This document shows positions 40,477 through 51,692 of a stretch of DNA of 64,000 bases, piece by piece. Location: contig NZ_NJGU01000001.1 of the NCBI RefSeq assembly GCF_002213415.1, positions 1,080,857 through 1,144,856 of the forward strand, given 5' to 3'. The number at the start of each line of letters is the position of its first letter. Within the stretch, counting starts at the first letter, position 1. This DNA is from Herbaspirillum robiniae. GTDB taxonomy: Bacteria; Pseudomonadota; Gammaproteobacteria; Burkholderiales; Burkholderiaceae_D. The notes beneath the pieces were generated by a model. The model saw only the letters and a program-made list of their open reading frames with translations, made no database searches and was not told the origin of the DNA. Made by a program: the position numbers and the translations under genes.

Positions 40477-40608
40477 TTACTTCTTGCTGGCGTCCTGCAT
40501 CTTTTCGCCGACGTGCTGCACGTCCTTGCCGAAGCCGTCCACGGTATTGCAGCCGGCCAGGGAGCCCAGCGCGGCGACCAGCAGGAACAAAGCGGAGATT
40601 TTTTTCAT
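40477..40608 (-). CDS. Entericidin A/B family small lipoprotein
   Basis: The 43-residue precursor has a lipoprotein signal MKKISALFLLVAALGSLAGC with C20. The mature part, NTVDGFGKDVQHVGEKMQDA, has the entericidin pattern of an amphipathic helix. In E. coli the EcnA/EcnB pair is described as an antidote and bacteriolytic toxin under stress control; here there is one gene. It is inserted between leuC (22 bases) and leuD (108 bases) in the same direction, an arrangement I recall from other betaproteobacteria. The upstream frame in the same register is not conserved. Confidence 0.88.
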   Translation of the reverse strand: MKKISALFLLVAALGSLAGCNTVDGFGKDVQHVGEKMQDASKK

Positions 40609-40630
40609 GGTTTTTTCTCTCGGTGACAAG

Positions 40631-42031
40631 TTACAGGGAACGGACATCGACGAAATGCCCCGCAATGCCTGCGGCCGCGGCCATCGCCGGGCTCACCAGG
40701 TGGGTGCGGCCGCCGGCGCCCTGGCGACCTTCGAAGTTGCGGTTCGAGGTCGAGGCGCAGCGTTCGCCCGGTTCCAGTCGGTCGGCGTTCATGGCCAGGC
40801 ACATCGAGCAGCCCGGTTCGCGCCACTCGAAGCCGGCGTCGCGGAAGATCTTGTCCAGGCCTTCGCGCTCCGCCTGTTCCTTGACCAGGCCGGAACCCGG
40901 CACCACCATCGCCACCTTGACGTTGGAGGCGCGGAACTTGCCGCGCACCACCGCCGCCGCTTCGCGCAGGTCTTCGATGCGCGAGTTGGTGCAGGAGCCG
41001 ATGAACACCTTGTCGATGCGGATGTCTTCGATCGGGGTGTTGGGCTTCAAGGCCATGTAGGCCAGGGCCTTTTCCATGCCGTCGCGCTTGGTCGGATCCT
41101 TTTCCTTGTCGGGATCGGGCACGCGGGCATCAACCGCCACCACCATCTCGGGCGACGTGCCCCAGGTGACTTGCGGCTTGATGTCGGCGGCGTTGAGCAG
41201 CACCACCATGTCGAACTTGGCGCCCGGGTCGGAATGCAGCGAACGCCAGTAGCTGACGGCGCGCTCCCAGTGCGGGCCTGCCGGCGAATACGGGCGGCCC
41301 TTCAGGTAGTTCATCGTGGTGTCGTCGAAGGCCACCATGCCGGCGCGCGCGCCCGCCTCGATGGCCATGTTGCACACCGTCATGCGGCCTTCCATCGACA
41401 GCGAACGGATGGTCGAGCCGGCGAATTCGATGGCGTAACCGGTGCCGCCGGCGGTGCCGATCTTGCCGATCACGGCCAGCACGATGTCCTTGGCGGTGAC
41501 GCCCGACGGCAGCGCGCCGTCGACCTGCACCAGCATGGCCTTGGACTTGCGCGCCAGCAGGGTCTGCGTGGCCAGCACGTGCTCGACTTCGGAGGTGCCG
41601 ATGCCGTGCGCCAGCGCGGCGAAGGCGCCGTGGGTGGAGGTGTGCGAGTCGCCGCAGACGACCGTCATGCCCGGCAGCGTGGCGCCCTGTTCGGGGCCGA
41701 TCACGTGCACGATGCCCTGACGCTTGTCGTTCATGCCGAAATAGGTCAGGTCGTATTCCTTGGCATTGGCGTCCAGCGTCTCGACCTGCAGGCGCGAGAT
41801 CGGGTCGGCGATGCCGTGGGCACGATCGGTGGTGGGCACGTTGTGGTCCGCCACCATCAGGTTGGCCGAATTACGCCATGGTTGACGTCCGGCTAGCTTT
41901 AAGCCTTCGAAGGCTTGCGGGCTGGTCACCTCGTGGAGCAGATGTCTGTCGATATACAGGATGGCGGTACCGTCATCTTCCGTATGAACGACGTGCGACT
42001 CCCAGAGTTTGTCGTAAAGCGTCTTGAGCAT
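40631..42031 (-). CDS. leuC: 3-isopropylmalate dehydratase large subunit
   Basis: The 466-residue aconitase-family protein binds a 4Fe-4S cluster and isomerises isopropylmalate together with LeuD. Cluster cysteines lie in FIGSCTNSR and [11 protein letters not shown], and [18 protein letters not shown] sequence is near 140. The start ATG 42031 is preceded by AGGAC; the frame further upstream is unrelated. The 170 bases upstream should hold the leu operon promoter. CATAAT on the minus strand is a possible -10 without a clear -35. Confidence 0.97.
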   Translation of the reverse strand: MLKTLYDKLWESHVVHTEDDGTAILYIDRHLLHEVTSPQAFEGLKLAGRQPWRNSANLMVADHNVPTTDRAHGIADPISRLQVETLDANAKEYDLTYFGMNDKRQGIVHVIGPEQGATLPGMTVVCGDSHTSTHGAFAALAHGIGTSEVEHVLATQTLLARKSKAMLVQVDGALPSGVTAKDIVLAVIGKIGTAGGTGYAIEFAGSTIRSLSMEGRMTVCNMAIEAGARAGMVAFDDTTMNYLKGRPYSPAGPHWERAVSYWRSLHSDPGAKFDMVVLLNAADIKPQVTWGTSPEMVVAVDARVPDPDKEKDPTKRDGMEKALAYMALKPNTPIEDIRIDKVFIGSCTNSRIEDLREAAAVVRGKFRASNVKVAMVVPGSGLVKEQAEREGLDKIFRDAGFEWREPGCSMCLAMNADRLEPGERCASTSNRNFEGRQGAGGRTHLVSPAMAAAAGIAGHFVDVRSL

Positions 42032-42194
42032 GTTGCGGTCCTGCAAAGGTGCTGAAGGGGCACTGGTCGTTGAAAATAGCATTTGATTATGCCATAAAGC
42101 GACAGGTCCTACCCTTCCGGCCGCGTTTTCCGCCGCATGGCAACAACAGACAATAATGCTGCGAAGCAGCAGAAAAAGCGCAGAAGTAGCGGCG

Positions 42195-42229
42195 CAAACA
42201 AAAAACCCGGCATTTGCCATGCCGGGTTT
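42195..42229 (-). terminator. Terminator after the M48 peptidase gene
   Basis: AAACCCGGCAT (42203-42213) pairs with ATGCCGGGTTT (42219-42229) over loop TTGCC, followed on the minus strand by TTTTTTGTTTG. Confidence 0.93.
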
Positions 42230-42248
42230 CATCCGGGAAAGCCGCCGC

Positions 42249-43073
42249 TCAGCGCGTCTTGCGGGTCTGCTGGTACAGCGGATCGACCCGCTGCGCATAC
42301 ACGGTCAGGTCGGCGATGCGGTCGGCGCTGGAGGGGTGGGTGGACATGAACTTCATCGGCTCCTCGCCGCCCAGCTTGGCCATCTTCTGCCACAGCGTCA
42401 CCGCCGCCTTGGGATCGTAGCCGCCGCGCGCGGCCAGCTCGACGCCGATGCGGTCGGCCTCGGTTTCATTGGCGCGCGAATTGGGCAGGCCCATCAAACC
42501 CATGTAGGCGTACTGCGCGCCCTGCTGGCCGACGTCGCCCAGGCCCAGCAGCGCCGCGCCGACCGAGATGGCGAAATTGGCGCCCGCCTGCTGCGAGGCG
42601 CGCTCACGCGCGTGCTCCCGCAGCGCGTGGGCGATCTCGTGGCCCATCACCGCGGCCAGTTCGTCGTCGGTGATCTTCAGCTTCTCGATCAGGCCGGTAT
42701 AGACCGCGATCTTCCCGCCCGGCATGCACCAGGCGTTGGTGTCGTCGGAGCTCAGCACGTTGACTTCCCAGTTCCATTTCAGCGCGTCGGGACGGAACAC
42801 GCCGGTCTGCGGAATCAGCCGGTTGGCGATGGCCTTCACGCGCTGGGTCTGCGCCGCGTTGCGGTTCAGCAGCCCCTTGCCCTTGGCTTCGGCCAGCACC
42901 TGGGCGTACTCCTTGCTGGACTGCGCCTCCATTTCCTGCGAGGAGATCAGCATGCTCTGCTTGCGGTCCACGCCCACGGCGCCGCCCTGGGTGGTCTGCA
43001 CGGTTTCGCATGCGACCAGGCCGGTCACGGCCAGCGCCAACAGGCTGTTCTTGATGATAGGTTTGAGCGCCAT
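42249..43073 (-). CDS. M48 family zinc metalloprotease lipoprotein (LoiP/BepA-like)
   Basis: The 274-residue protein has a lipoprotein signal ending in LVAC with C22, so it is lipid-anchored in the periplasm. The zinc motif is [18 protein letters not shown] (H145, E146, H149), with the third ligand region [31 protein letters not shown] is a typical late motif. It resembles E. coli LoiP (YggG) more than BepA, since no TPR repeats follow. It probably degrades misassembled outer-membrane proteins, linked in theme to bamC elsewhere in the window. ATG 43073 has GAGG upstream. Confidence 0.9.
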   Translation of the reverse strand: MALKPIIKNSLLALAVTGLVACETVQTTQGGAVGVDRKQSMLISSQEMEAQSSKEYAQVLAEAKGKGLLNRNAAQTQRVKAIANRLIPQTGVFRPDALKWNWEVNVLSSDDTNAWCMPGGKIAVYTGLIEKLKITDDELAAVMGHEIAHALREHARERASQQAGANFAISVGAALLGLGDVGQQGAQYAYMGLMGLPNSRANETEADRIGVELAARGGYDPKAAVTLWQKMAKLGGEEPMKFMSTHPSSADRIADLTVYAQRVDPLYQQTRKTR

Positions 43074-43214
43074 GCCCGCCTCCTTGAGTAATTGATCTGA
43101 TGTCGGGAAGGTATGCCTGGCAGCGATGATAAACCGCGCGCGATTTCCCGAACAGGTATCGGCCAGGCATTTTCTGAGAGCGATTCGACCGGCGCCGGCG
43201 CCCAATGGTTCGCA

Positions 43215-43252
43215 AAAAAGAAGCCGGCGATCGCATTGGCGACGGCCGGCTT
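43215..43252 (-). terminator. Terminator after aroC
   Basis: AAGCCGGC (43221-43228) pairs with GCCGGCTT (43245-43252) over a 16-base loop. On the minus strand CTTTTTTGCG follows the stem. Confidence 0.75.
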
Positions 43253-43271
43253 GCAGGTCGAAAAATGTCGA

Positions 43272-44360
43272 TCAGCGCAGCTGCGGCGTATCGACCTTGA
43301 CATCGCCGCACTGCGCGCGGTGGCGCAAGGCGTGGTCCATCAGCACCAGCGCCAGCATGGCTTCGGCGATCGGCGTGGCGCGGATGCCCACGCAGGGATC
43401 GTGGCGGCCGAAGGTCTCGACCGCGATCGGGTTGCCGTCCTTGTCGATCGACGGGCGCGGCGTGCGGATGCTGGAGGTCGGCTTGATGGCGATGGATGCC
43501 GTGATGTCCTGCCCGGTCGAGATGCCGCCCAGGATGCCGCCGGCATTGTTGCCGACGAAACCTTCGGGCGTGAGCGCGTCGCCGTGCTCGGAACCCTTCT
43601 GCGCCACCGAACGGAAACCGGCGCCGATCTCCACGCCCTTGACGGCGTTGATGCCCATCAGCGCGAAGGCGATCTCGGCGTCCAGCTTGTCGTAGATCGG
43701 CTCGCCCAGGCCGACCGGCACGTTCTGCGCCACCACGTCGATGCGCGCGCCGATGGAGTCGCCGTCCTTGCGCAGCGCATCCATGTATTGCTCGAGCTGC
43801 GGAATGATCGCGGCGTTGGCGGCGAAGAACGGGTTGTTGGGCACGTGCTCCCACGACTCGAACGGAATGGCGATCTCGCCCAGCTGGCTCATGCAGCCCT
43901 TGAAGGTGGTGCCGTACTTTTCGAACAGCCACTTCTTGGCGATGGCCGCCGCGCCCACCACCGGCGCGGTCAGGCGCGCCGACGAGCGGCCGCCGCCGCG
44001 CGGGTCGCGGATGCCGTACTTGTGCCAGTAGGTATAGTCGGCGTGGCCGGGGCGGAAAGTGTCGAGGATGTTGCCGTAGTCCTTGCTGCGCTGGTCCTGG
44101 TTGCGGATCAGCAGCGCGATCGGGGTGCCGGTGGTCTTGCCTTCGTAGACGCCGGAGAGGATCTCGACGGTGTCGGGCTCCTGGCGCTGCGTCACGTGGC
44201 GCGAAGTGCCGGGACGGCGGCGGTCCAGTTCTGGCTGGATGTCGGCCTCCGACAGCGCCATCCCCGGCGGACAGCCGTCGATCACGCAGCCGATGGCCGG
44301 ACCGTGGGATTCGCCGAAAGTGGTGACAGTGAAGAGCGTGCCGAAGGTATTGCCGGACAT
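43272..44360 (-). CDS. aroC: Chorismate synthase
   Basis: The 362-residue FMN enzyme makes chorismate, the precursor of tryptophan and folate made by other genes in the window. It starts with the signature [20 protein letters not shown]. It has [45 protein letters not shown] split over two conserved blocks, and [17 protein letters not shown]. The length is that of the E. coli enzyme. It is flanked by the M48 gene and the transporter-acyltransferase gene, both on the same strand. Confidence 0.97.
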   Translation of the reverse strand: MSGNTFGTLFTVTTFGESHGPAIGCVIDGCPPGMALSEADIQPELDRRRPGTSRHVTQRQEPDTVEILSGVYEGKTTGTPIALLIRNQDQRSKDYGNILDTFRPGHADYTYWHKYGIRDPRGGGRSSARLTAPVVGAAAIAKKWLFEKYGTTFKGCMSQLGEIAIPFESWEHVPNNPFFAANAAIIPQLEQYMDALRKDGDSIGARIDVVAQNVPVGLGEPIYDKLDAEIAFALMGINAVKGVEIGAGFRSVAQKGSEHGDALTPEGFVGNNAGGILGGISTGQDITASIAIKPTSSIRTPRPSIDKDGNPIAVETFGRHDPCVGIRATPIAEAMLALVLMDHALRHRAQCGDVKVDTPQLR

Positions 44361-44442
44361 GATGGGATTCGCGCAAAGACGGGGAAAACAGCGATTTTAC
44401 CAGCCCGGCGGCCCGCCGACGAGCGGGCGGGCCGCCAAGGGT

Positions 44443-46332
44443 TTACTTCCATTGGCCGCGCAGCGCCTTCACCTTTTCCTGCAGCAGCTCCGGCGTCACC
44501 TCGCCGGGCGGGATCGGTTCGCCCACCACCAGCTCCAGGCGCGAGAACAGCCCGCGCTTGAAGGTGCGCGCGAACGGGTTGCTGGGGTCGCGCGAGAGCA
44601 GGCTGCCCCACAGGCCGCGCAAGGCCATGGGCAGCACCGGCACCGGGGTGCGCTCGATGATCTTCAGCACGCCGCCGCGGAACGGGTTGAGCTCGCCGTC
44701 GCGCGTCAGCTTGCCCTCGGGGAAGATACACACCAGCTCCCCCTCGTGCAGCGCCTGGGCGATGTCGACGAAGGCCTTTTCGGTCAGCCACGGGTTTTCC
44801 TTGACCGGCGCAATCGGAATGGCGCGCGCATTGCGAAACACCCAGGACAGCACCGGGAACCTGAAAATCTGGTGATCCATCACGAAGCGCACCGGCCGCG
44901 GGCTGGCCGCCATGATGGCGATGGCGTCGACATAGCTCACGTGATTGCACACGATCACTCCTGCGCCGTGCGCGGGAATGGCCTCGCCGTTGGTAATGCG
45001 CACGCGGTAAAAGGTATGGATCAGCAGCCAGGCCAGGAAGCGGATCAGGAATTCCGGCACCAGCGAGAAGATGTAGAACGCCACCAGGGCGTTCATGACC
45101 GCCGTGGCCAGGAAGATCTCGGGAATGCTCAACCCCGCCTTGAGCAGCACCATCGCCACCAGCGCGGCCACCACCATGAACAGCGCGTTCATGATGTTCA
45201 TGCCGGCGATGGTGCGCGAGACGTGGGCCGGGTCGCAGCGGGTCTGGATCAGCGCGAACAGCGGCACGATGTAGAGGCCGCCGAACACGCCGATGCCCAG
45301 GCAGTCCAGCAGGATGCGCCAGCTGCCGCCCTGCGCCAGGAAGCCGGCGACGTCGACCACGCCGCCCGGCGTCGCATAGCCCCGGCTGGCGAGATAAAGC
45401 TCCACGCCGAACACCGACAGGCCGATGGAGCCGAACGGCACCAGGCCGATTTCCACCTTGTGGCCGGAAAGACGCTCGCACAGCAGCGACCCGGCGCCGA
45501 TGCCCACCGAGAAGATCGCCAGCAGCAGCACGAACACGCCGTGGTCGCCATGCAGGTAGTTCTTCGCGTACATCGGGAACTGCGCCAGCATGATGGCGCC
45601 GTAGAACCAGAACCAGGAATTGCCCAGCAGCGACAGGAACACCGGCCGGTTGCGGCGCGAGAAGCCGAGGTTGCGCACGGTCTCGGTGAAGGGGTTCCAG
45701 TTGACCTTGAGCTCAGGCGCCGGCGCCGGCGAGTTGGGAATGCCCAGGCTGGCCAGCCAGCCCAGCACGGCGAAGCCCAGCGTGGCGCCGGCCACCAGCT
45801 GCAGCCCCCAGGGCTTGTGCACCACCAGTACCGCGCCCAGGATCTCGCCCAGCAGGATGCCGACGAACGTGCCCATCTCGATCAGGCCGTTGCCGCCGAT
45901 CAGTTCTTCGCGCTTGAGCTGCTGCGGCAGGTAGGCGTATTTGACCGGCCCGAAGATGGTCGAGTGGATGCCCATGCCCACCACGGCGGCCACCAGCAGC
46001 CACAGGTGGTGCGTCATCCAGCCGTAGGCCGCGATGCCCATGATGGCGATTTCCAGCAGCTTGACGAAGCGCGCCACGCGCCCCTTCTCCAGCTTGTCAG
46101 CGAGCTGGCCGGCGGTGGCCGAGAACAGGAAGAACGGCAGGATGAACAGGCCCGGGATCAGGTTGTTGAGCAGGCCGGTATCCATCGTGGTCCACGACAA
46201 TGCGTCGTAGGTCAGGATGGTCAGCAGCGCGGTCTTGAAAACGTTGTCGTTGAGCGCGCCCAGGAACTGGGTCCAGAAGAAAGGAGAGAAGCGCCGTTGG
46301 GCGAACAGGGCGAACTGGTTGCTTTTTTGCAT
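44443..46332 (-). CDS. Fusion of MFS (LplT-like) transporter and PlsC acyltransferase
   Basis: The 629-residue protein joins two functions. Residues 1 to about 430 form a 12-helix MFS domain of the lysophospholipid transporter type (FWTQFLGALNDNVFKTALL, then FGPVKYAYLPQQL). Residues 445-629 form a glycerophosphate acyltransferase domain with IVCNHVSYVDAIA (H464, D469 of HxxxxD) and IFPEGKLTRDG. E. coli splits this job between LplT and Aas, and Aas also carries an acyl-ACP synthetase domain that is absent here. The protein probably flips lysophospholipid inward and re-acylates it. An 82-base gap separates it from aroC. Confidence 0.9.
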   Translation of the reverse strand: MQKSNQFALFAQRRFSPFFWTQFLGALNDNVFKTALLTILTYDALSWTTMDTGLLNNLIPGLFILPFFLFSATAGQLADKLEKGRVARFVKLLEIAIMGIAAYGWMTHHLWLLVAAVVGMGIHSTIFGPVKYAYLPQQLKREELIGGNGLIEMGTFVGILLGEILGAVLVVHKPWGLQLVAGATLGFAVLGWLASLGIPNSPAPAPELKVNWNPFTETVRNLGFSRRNRPVFLSLLGNSWFWFYGAIMLAQFPMYAKNYLHGDHGVFVLLLAIFSVGIGAGSLLCERLSGHKVEIGLVPFGSIGLSVFGVELYLASRGYATPGGVVDVAGFLAQGGSWRILLDCLGIGVFGGLYIVPLFALIQTRCDPAHVSRTIAGMNIMNALFMVVAALVAMVLLKAGLSIPEIFLATAVMNALVAFYIFSLVPEFLIRFLAWLLIHTFYRVRITNGEAIPAHGAGVIVCNHVSYVDAIAIMAASPRPVRFVMDHQIFRFPVLSWVFRNARAIPIAPVKENPWLTEKAFVDIAQALHEGELVCIFPEGKLTRDGELNPFRGGVLKIIERTPVPVLPMALRGLWGSLLSRDPSNPFARTFKRGLFSRLELVVGEPIPPGEVTPELLQEKVKALRGQWK

Positions 46333-46395
46333 GGACGGGTCGGTGGCGTGGATCGGATGAAGCGCCGGCTCTCAACGGACCGGAACTGCGCGGCC

Positions 46396-46426
46396 AATAA
46401 AAAACCGCTCCCGGCGGGAACGGTTT
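46396..46426 (-). terminator. Terminator after the CBS-domain gene
   Basis: AAACCG-TCCC pairs with GGGA-CGGTTT (46402-46426), with one mismatch and loop GGC. TTTTTTATT follows on the minus strand, between the CBS gene and the transporter-acyltransferase gene. Confidence 0.85.
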
Positions 46427-46529
46427 CGATGCGGCCGCAGCAGCACGCTGCAGCCTGCTCACGCCGCGCCGGCGCCGGGCGCCCGCCAGTATAGCCGAGG
46501 CAGCCCCGCACCCGGAAGCGGCGCGCGGA

Positions 46530-46985
46530 TCAGGTATTGTTTTCTTCGTGCTCGGCCGGCCAGTCGCGGATGTAGGCCTTGAGCATCTTGTTCTCGAAGC
46601 CCTGCGCATCCAGCACGGCCTTGGCGACGTCGTAGAAGGACATCACGCCCAGCACGGTGCGCGCCTCCATCACCGGCACGTAGCGCGCGTGCTTTTCCAG
46701 CATGATGCGGCGCACTTCGTTCAGGTCGGTGTCGGGGGTGACGGTGATGGGCGCATCGTTCATGTGCTTGCGCACGGTCGAGCCGCCCAGCGCGCCGCCG
46801 TTCTTGTGCAGCGTCAGCAGCACTTCGCGGAAGGTCAGCATGCCGACCAGGTCGCCATATTCCATGACCACCAGCGAGCCGATGTCTTTCTCGGCCATGG
46901 CGGTGACGGCCTCCTGAATCGGGGTTTCCGGCGTGACGGTAAACAGGATGTTGCCTTTGACCTTGAGGATTTCAGAGACTTTCAT
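46530..46985 (-). CDS. CBS-domain pair protein
   Basis: The 151-residue soluble protein consists of two CBS modules (about 8-60 with AVTAMAEKDIGSLVVMEYGDLVGMLTFREV, and 75-125 with EVRRIMLEKHARYVPVMEARTVLGVMSFYDVA). Such stand-alone pairs bind adenosine nucleotides or related ligands and tune partners; the partner is not known. AGGACG precedes ATG 46985. It is divergent from the Mpo1-like gene, with 241 bases between that hold both promoters. Confidence 0.9.
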   Translation of the reverse strand: MKVSEILKVKGNILFTVTPETPIQEAVTAMAEKDIGSLVVMEYGDLVGMLTFREVLLTLHKNGGALGGSTVRKHMNDAPITVTPDTDLNEVRRIMLEKHARYVPVMEARTVLGVMSFYDVAKAVLDAQGFENKMLKAYIRDWPAEHEENNT

Positions 46986-47226
46986 GATGTCGTCCTAAGT
47001 TTGTATTGTGCTGTTTTGACTTTAGCCGATGGTGCCTGAAAAATCCAATTCACGCAGGCAACATGCGGGACGCTGCACGCCTCGCGGCGCATGCCACATG
47101 GTACGGGCAAGGATGCCGTTTCGGCAACCGCCAATCACGCTGCCATGCAGCGAACCGGTCAAGCACGAGCTTGCATTGAATAAGGCGGCGCCAGTGACTA
47201 AGCTGAATTGGTCAGTACTCTGGGAG

Positions 47227-47553
47227 ATGAGTGTGTCTACCGCGCTGCCCGACCGGGAATATGCCAGCTTCAACGAGTTCTACCCGACATACCTGAGCGA
47301 ACACTCGCATCGAGTCAATCGCCAGCTGCACTTCCTGGGCTCGACGCTGGCCCTGCTGTGCCTGATGCTGTTGCTGATCACCCATCAGTGGTGGTGGCTG
47401 CCGGTGGCCGTGCTGTGCGGCTACGGCTTCGCCTGGATCGGGCACTTCATGGTGGAGAAGAACCAGCCCGCCACCTTCCGCCACCCGCTCTATTCCCTGA
47501 TGGGCGACTGGGTCATGTACTGGCAGATGCTGACCGGCCAGATTTCCTTCTGA
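47227..47553 (+). CDS. Mpo1-like (DUF962/YGL010w) small membrane protein
   Basis: The protein of about 108 residues has the DUF962 pattern: YLSEHSHRVNRQLHFLGS, two hydrophobic stretches, and GYGFAWIGHFMVEKNQPATF with PLYSLMGDWVMY. The yeast homologue Mpo1 is an iron-dependent dioxygenase of 2-hydroxy fatty acids, and the conserved histidines are present here. The start is uncertain: ATG 47227 has GGGAG directly against it, whereas GTG 47233 has it six bases away. A longer frame to 47029 lacks homology. It converges on the YihY gene, 14 bases apart with no visible terminator. Confidence 0.85.
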   Translation: MSVSTALPDREYASFNEFYPTYLSEHSHRVNRQLHFLGSTLALLCLMLLLITHQWWWLPVAVLCGYGFAWIGHFMVEKNQPATFRHPLYSLMGDWVMYWQMLTGQISF

Positions 47554-47567
47554 ACCCTGCGCCGGGC

Positions 47568-48944
47568 TCAGCGCTCCCACATGCGGCGCCGCTCGTCCAG
47601 CGGCACCGTCGCGTAAGGCATCGCCGCCACGGCCGCGGCCAGCTTTTGCTGCGCCGCTTCCTGCGCATTGCAATAGTCGTCCAGCGATTGCTCCAGCACG
47701 GCGTCGATCGCCGTCTCCACGCGCGTAGCCAGCTCGCCCTCCTCTCCCGCCTGCGCCAGCACGGCGGGATCGAAGACGAACATGCGGTAGACCTGGGACA
47801 GCTTGAGCGACGACGGATTGACCACCAGCGTCCAGCGGTCCATCTCATCGGTGATGCGGCGGTTCCAGGCCGCCTTGCGCGTGACCTGCGGCTTGACCGA
47901 GGCGACCCATCCGGCCTCGGCCATCTTGCCCAGCAGCTCCTGCAGCTCGCCCAAGCCCAGGTGGGTGGCGCGCCGCACCTCATCCATGCCGACCACGGCC
48001 GACTCCACGCCGGCGCGCGCCGCATGCAGGAACTTGAGCAGCTTGACCGCATCGATGAACTCCGCCCCCTTGGCGCCGACGTGCCACCAGCGCTCGTAGC
48101 GCACCACCGGCAGCGCCGCCGTCAGGAGCGCCCCCATCAGGGTGATCATCCACATCATGTAGATCCACACCAGGAAGATCGGCAGCACCGCCAGCGCGCC
48201 ATAGACCATGGTGTAGGTCGGGAACTTAAGCAGGTAGACCGCGAACAGGCGCTTGGCGATTTCCACGCACACGCCCGCCACCAGGCCGCCGGCCAGCGCG
48301 TCGCGCCAGTCCACGGTCTGGTTGGGCACGGTGCTGTAGAGCAGCGTATAGGCCACGGTCGACACCGCCACCGAGACCAGCGTGTAGAAGCTGGCGCCGA
48401 GGAAAGGCAGGCTCTTGACCGCGCCGCCGGTGGCCGTCGACAGATAGGACGTGACGCTGATCGACACCCCCATCAGCAGCGGCCCCAGCGTGATGATGGC
48501 CCAGTAGACCAGCACCCGCTGCACCAGCGGCCGCGCCTTCTTGACGCGCCAGATCTGGTTGAACACGCTCTCCACACCGGCCAGCGTCAGCACCGAAGTC
48601 AGGATCAGCGCCACCGCGCCGACCGCCGACAGGCGCGCCGACTTGGAGGAGAACTGGTTGAGGTAGCCGAGGATGGTGTTGGCCACGCCCCTGGGCATCA
48701 GGTTCTCGACGAAATAGGCCTCGAGCGACGCGCGGAAGGTGGAGAACAGCGGGAAGGCCGCAAACACCGCCAGCGCCAGCGTGATCATCGGCACCAGCGA
48801 GAGGATGGTGGTGAAGGTCAGGCTGCCGGCCACTTGCGGCAGGCGATCCTCGCCCAGCCGGCGCACGGCGAAACGGAACAGATCGCGTAACTGCTGACGG
48901 GTCAAGCCACGCATATGCGAAAAGGAAAAACGGAAAAAGGACAT
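47568..48944 (-). CDS. YihY/BrkB family inner membrane protein
   Basis: The 458-residue protein has the YihY/virulence-factor BrkB core of six membrane helices (about 40-300): AGSLTFTTILSLVPMITLALAVFAAFP, GVESVFNQIWRVKKARP, and FPTYTMVYGALAVLPIFLVWIYMMW. A soluble C-terminal domain of about 150 residues contains a winged-helix-like region THLGLGELQELLGKMAEAGWV. The family was once misnamed ribonuclease BN; transport or envelope roles are suggested but unproven. The start is ATG 48944; the codon before it is TTG. Confidence 0.9.
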   Translation of the reverse strand: MSFFRFSFSHMRGLTRQQLRDLFRFAVRRLGEDRLPQVAGSLTFTTILSLVPMITLALAVFAAFPLFSTFRASLEAYFVENLMPRGVANTILGYLNQFSSKSARLSAVGAVALILTSVLTLAGVESVFNQIWRVKKARPLVQRVLVYWAIITLGPLLMGVSISVTSYLSTATGGAVKSLPFLGASFYTLVSVAVSTVAYTLLYSTVPNQTVDWRDALAGGLVAGVCVEIAKRLFAVYLLKFPTYTMVYGALAVLPIFLVWIYMMWMITLMGALLTAALPVVRYERWWHVGAKGAEFIDAVKLLKFLHAARAGVESAVVGMDEVRRATHLGLGELQELLGKMAEAGWVASVKPQVTRKAAWNRRITDEMDRWTLVVNPSSLKLSQVYRMFVFDPAVLAQAGEEGELATRVETAIDAVLEQSLDDYCNAQEAAQQKLAAAVAAMPYATVPLDERRRMWER

Positions 48945-48947
48945 CAA

Positions 48948-49336
48948 ATCGGTTCACTTCAAATGCAAGGAGCGCAAGGAGACCTCCCCGCCACCCACTG
49001 GTTCCATACGGCAGAATGGCCGCCGGACATGCCGCAAGCCGGGCGCCAGCGGCGCTGCAACCCGGTCCATGCGAGCCTGAAAATCAAATTATCCCCAATA
49101 TCTCTTCATTCACCGAATTTTTGATGAAATGTTTTCAGCAAAATACTCATCATCCGACTTAATGTCGACTAAACTTTTTTTGTGAAGAAGACGACAACAT
49201 AGGGACCGGCCAACGCAGCCGGCCCTGGCGGCAGTACCGTGGAGCAACAGGTAACGGGCGGCCGCAGCGGCGCTCCGGCCTGTGCGGACGCCGCGCGCCA
49301 CCTTGGGCGCAACGACAAACTTTTCGGGGGATCCAC
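48948..49336. other. Divergent intergenic region between yihY and the binding-protein gene
   Basis: The 389 bases carry promoters for both directions. 49090-49200 is distinctly AT-rich and contains the short inverted repeat CGAC/GTCG around TTAAT (near 49158-49170). GGGGGA serves as ribosome binding site at 49326-49331. No gene is seen. Confidence 0.45.
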
Positions 49337-51619
<2,283 letters not shown>

Positions 51620-51692
51620 ACGCCCTGCGCCGATCTCCCACGCGCGCCGCCGGCCGGCGCGCGGCGAACCCCATCCCGCCCGTCCTGCATCC

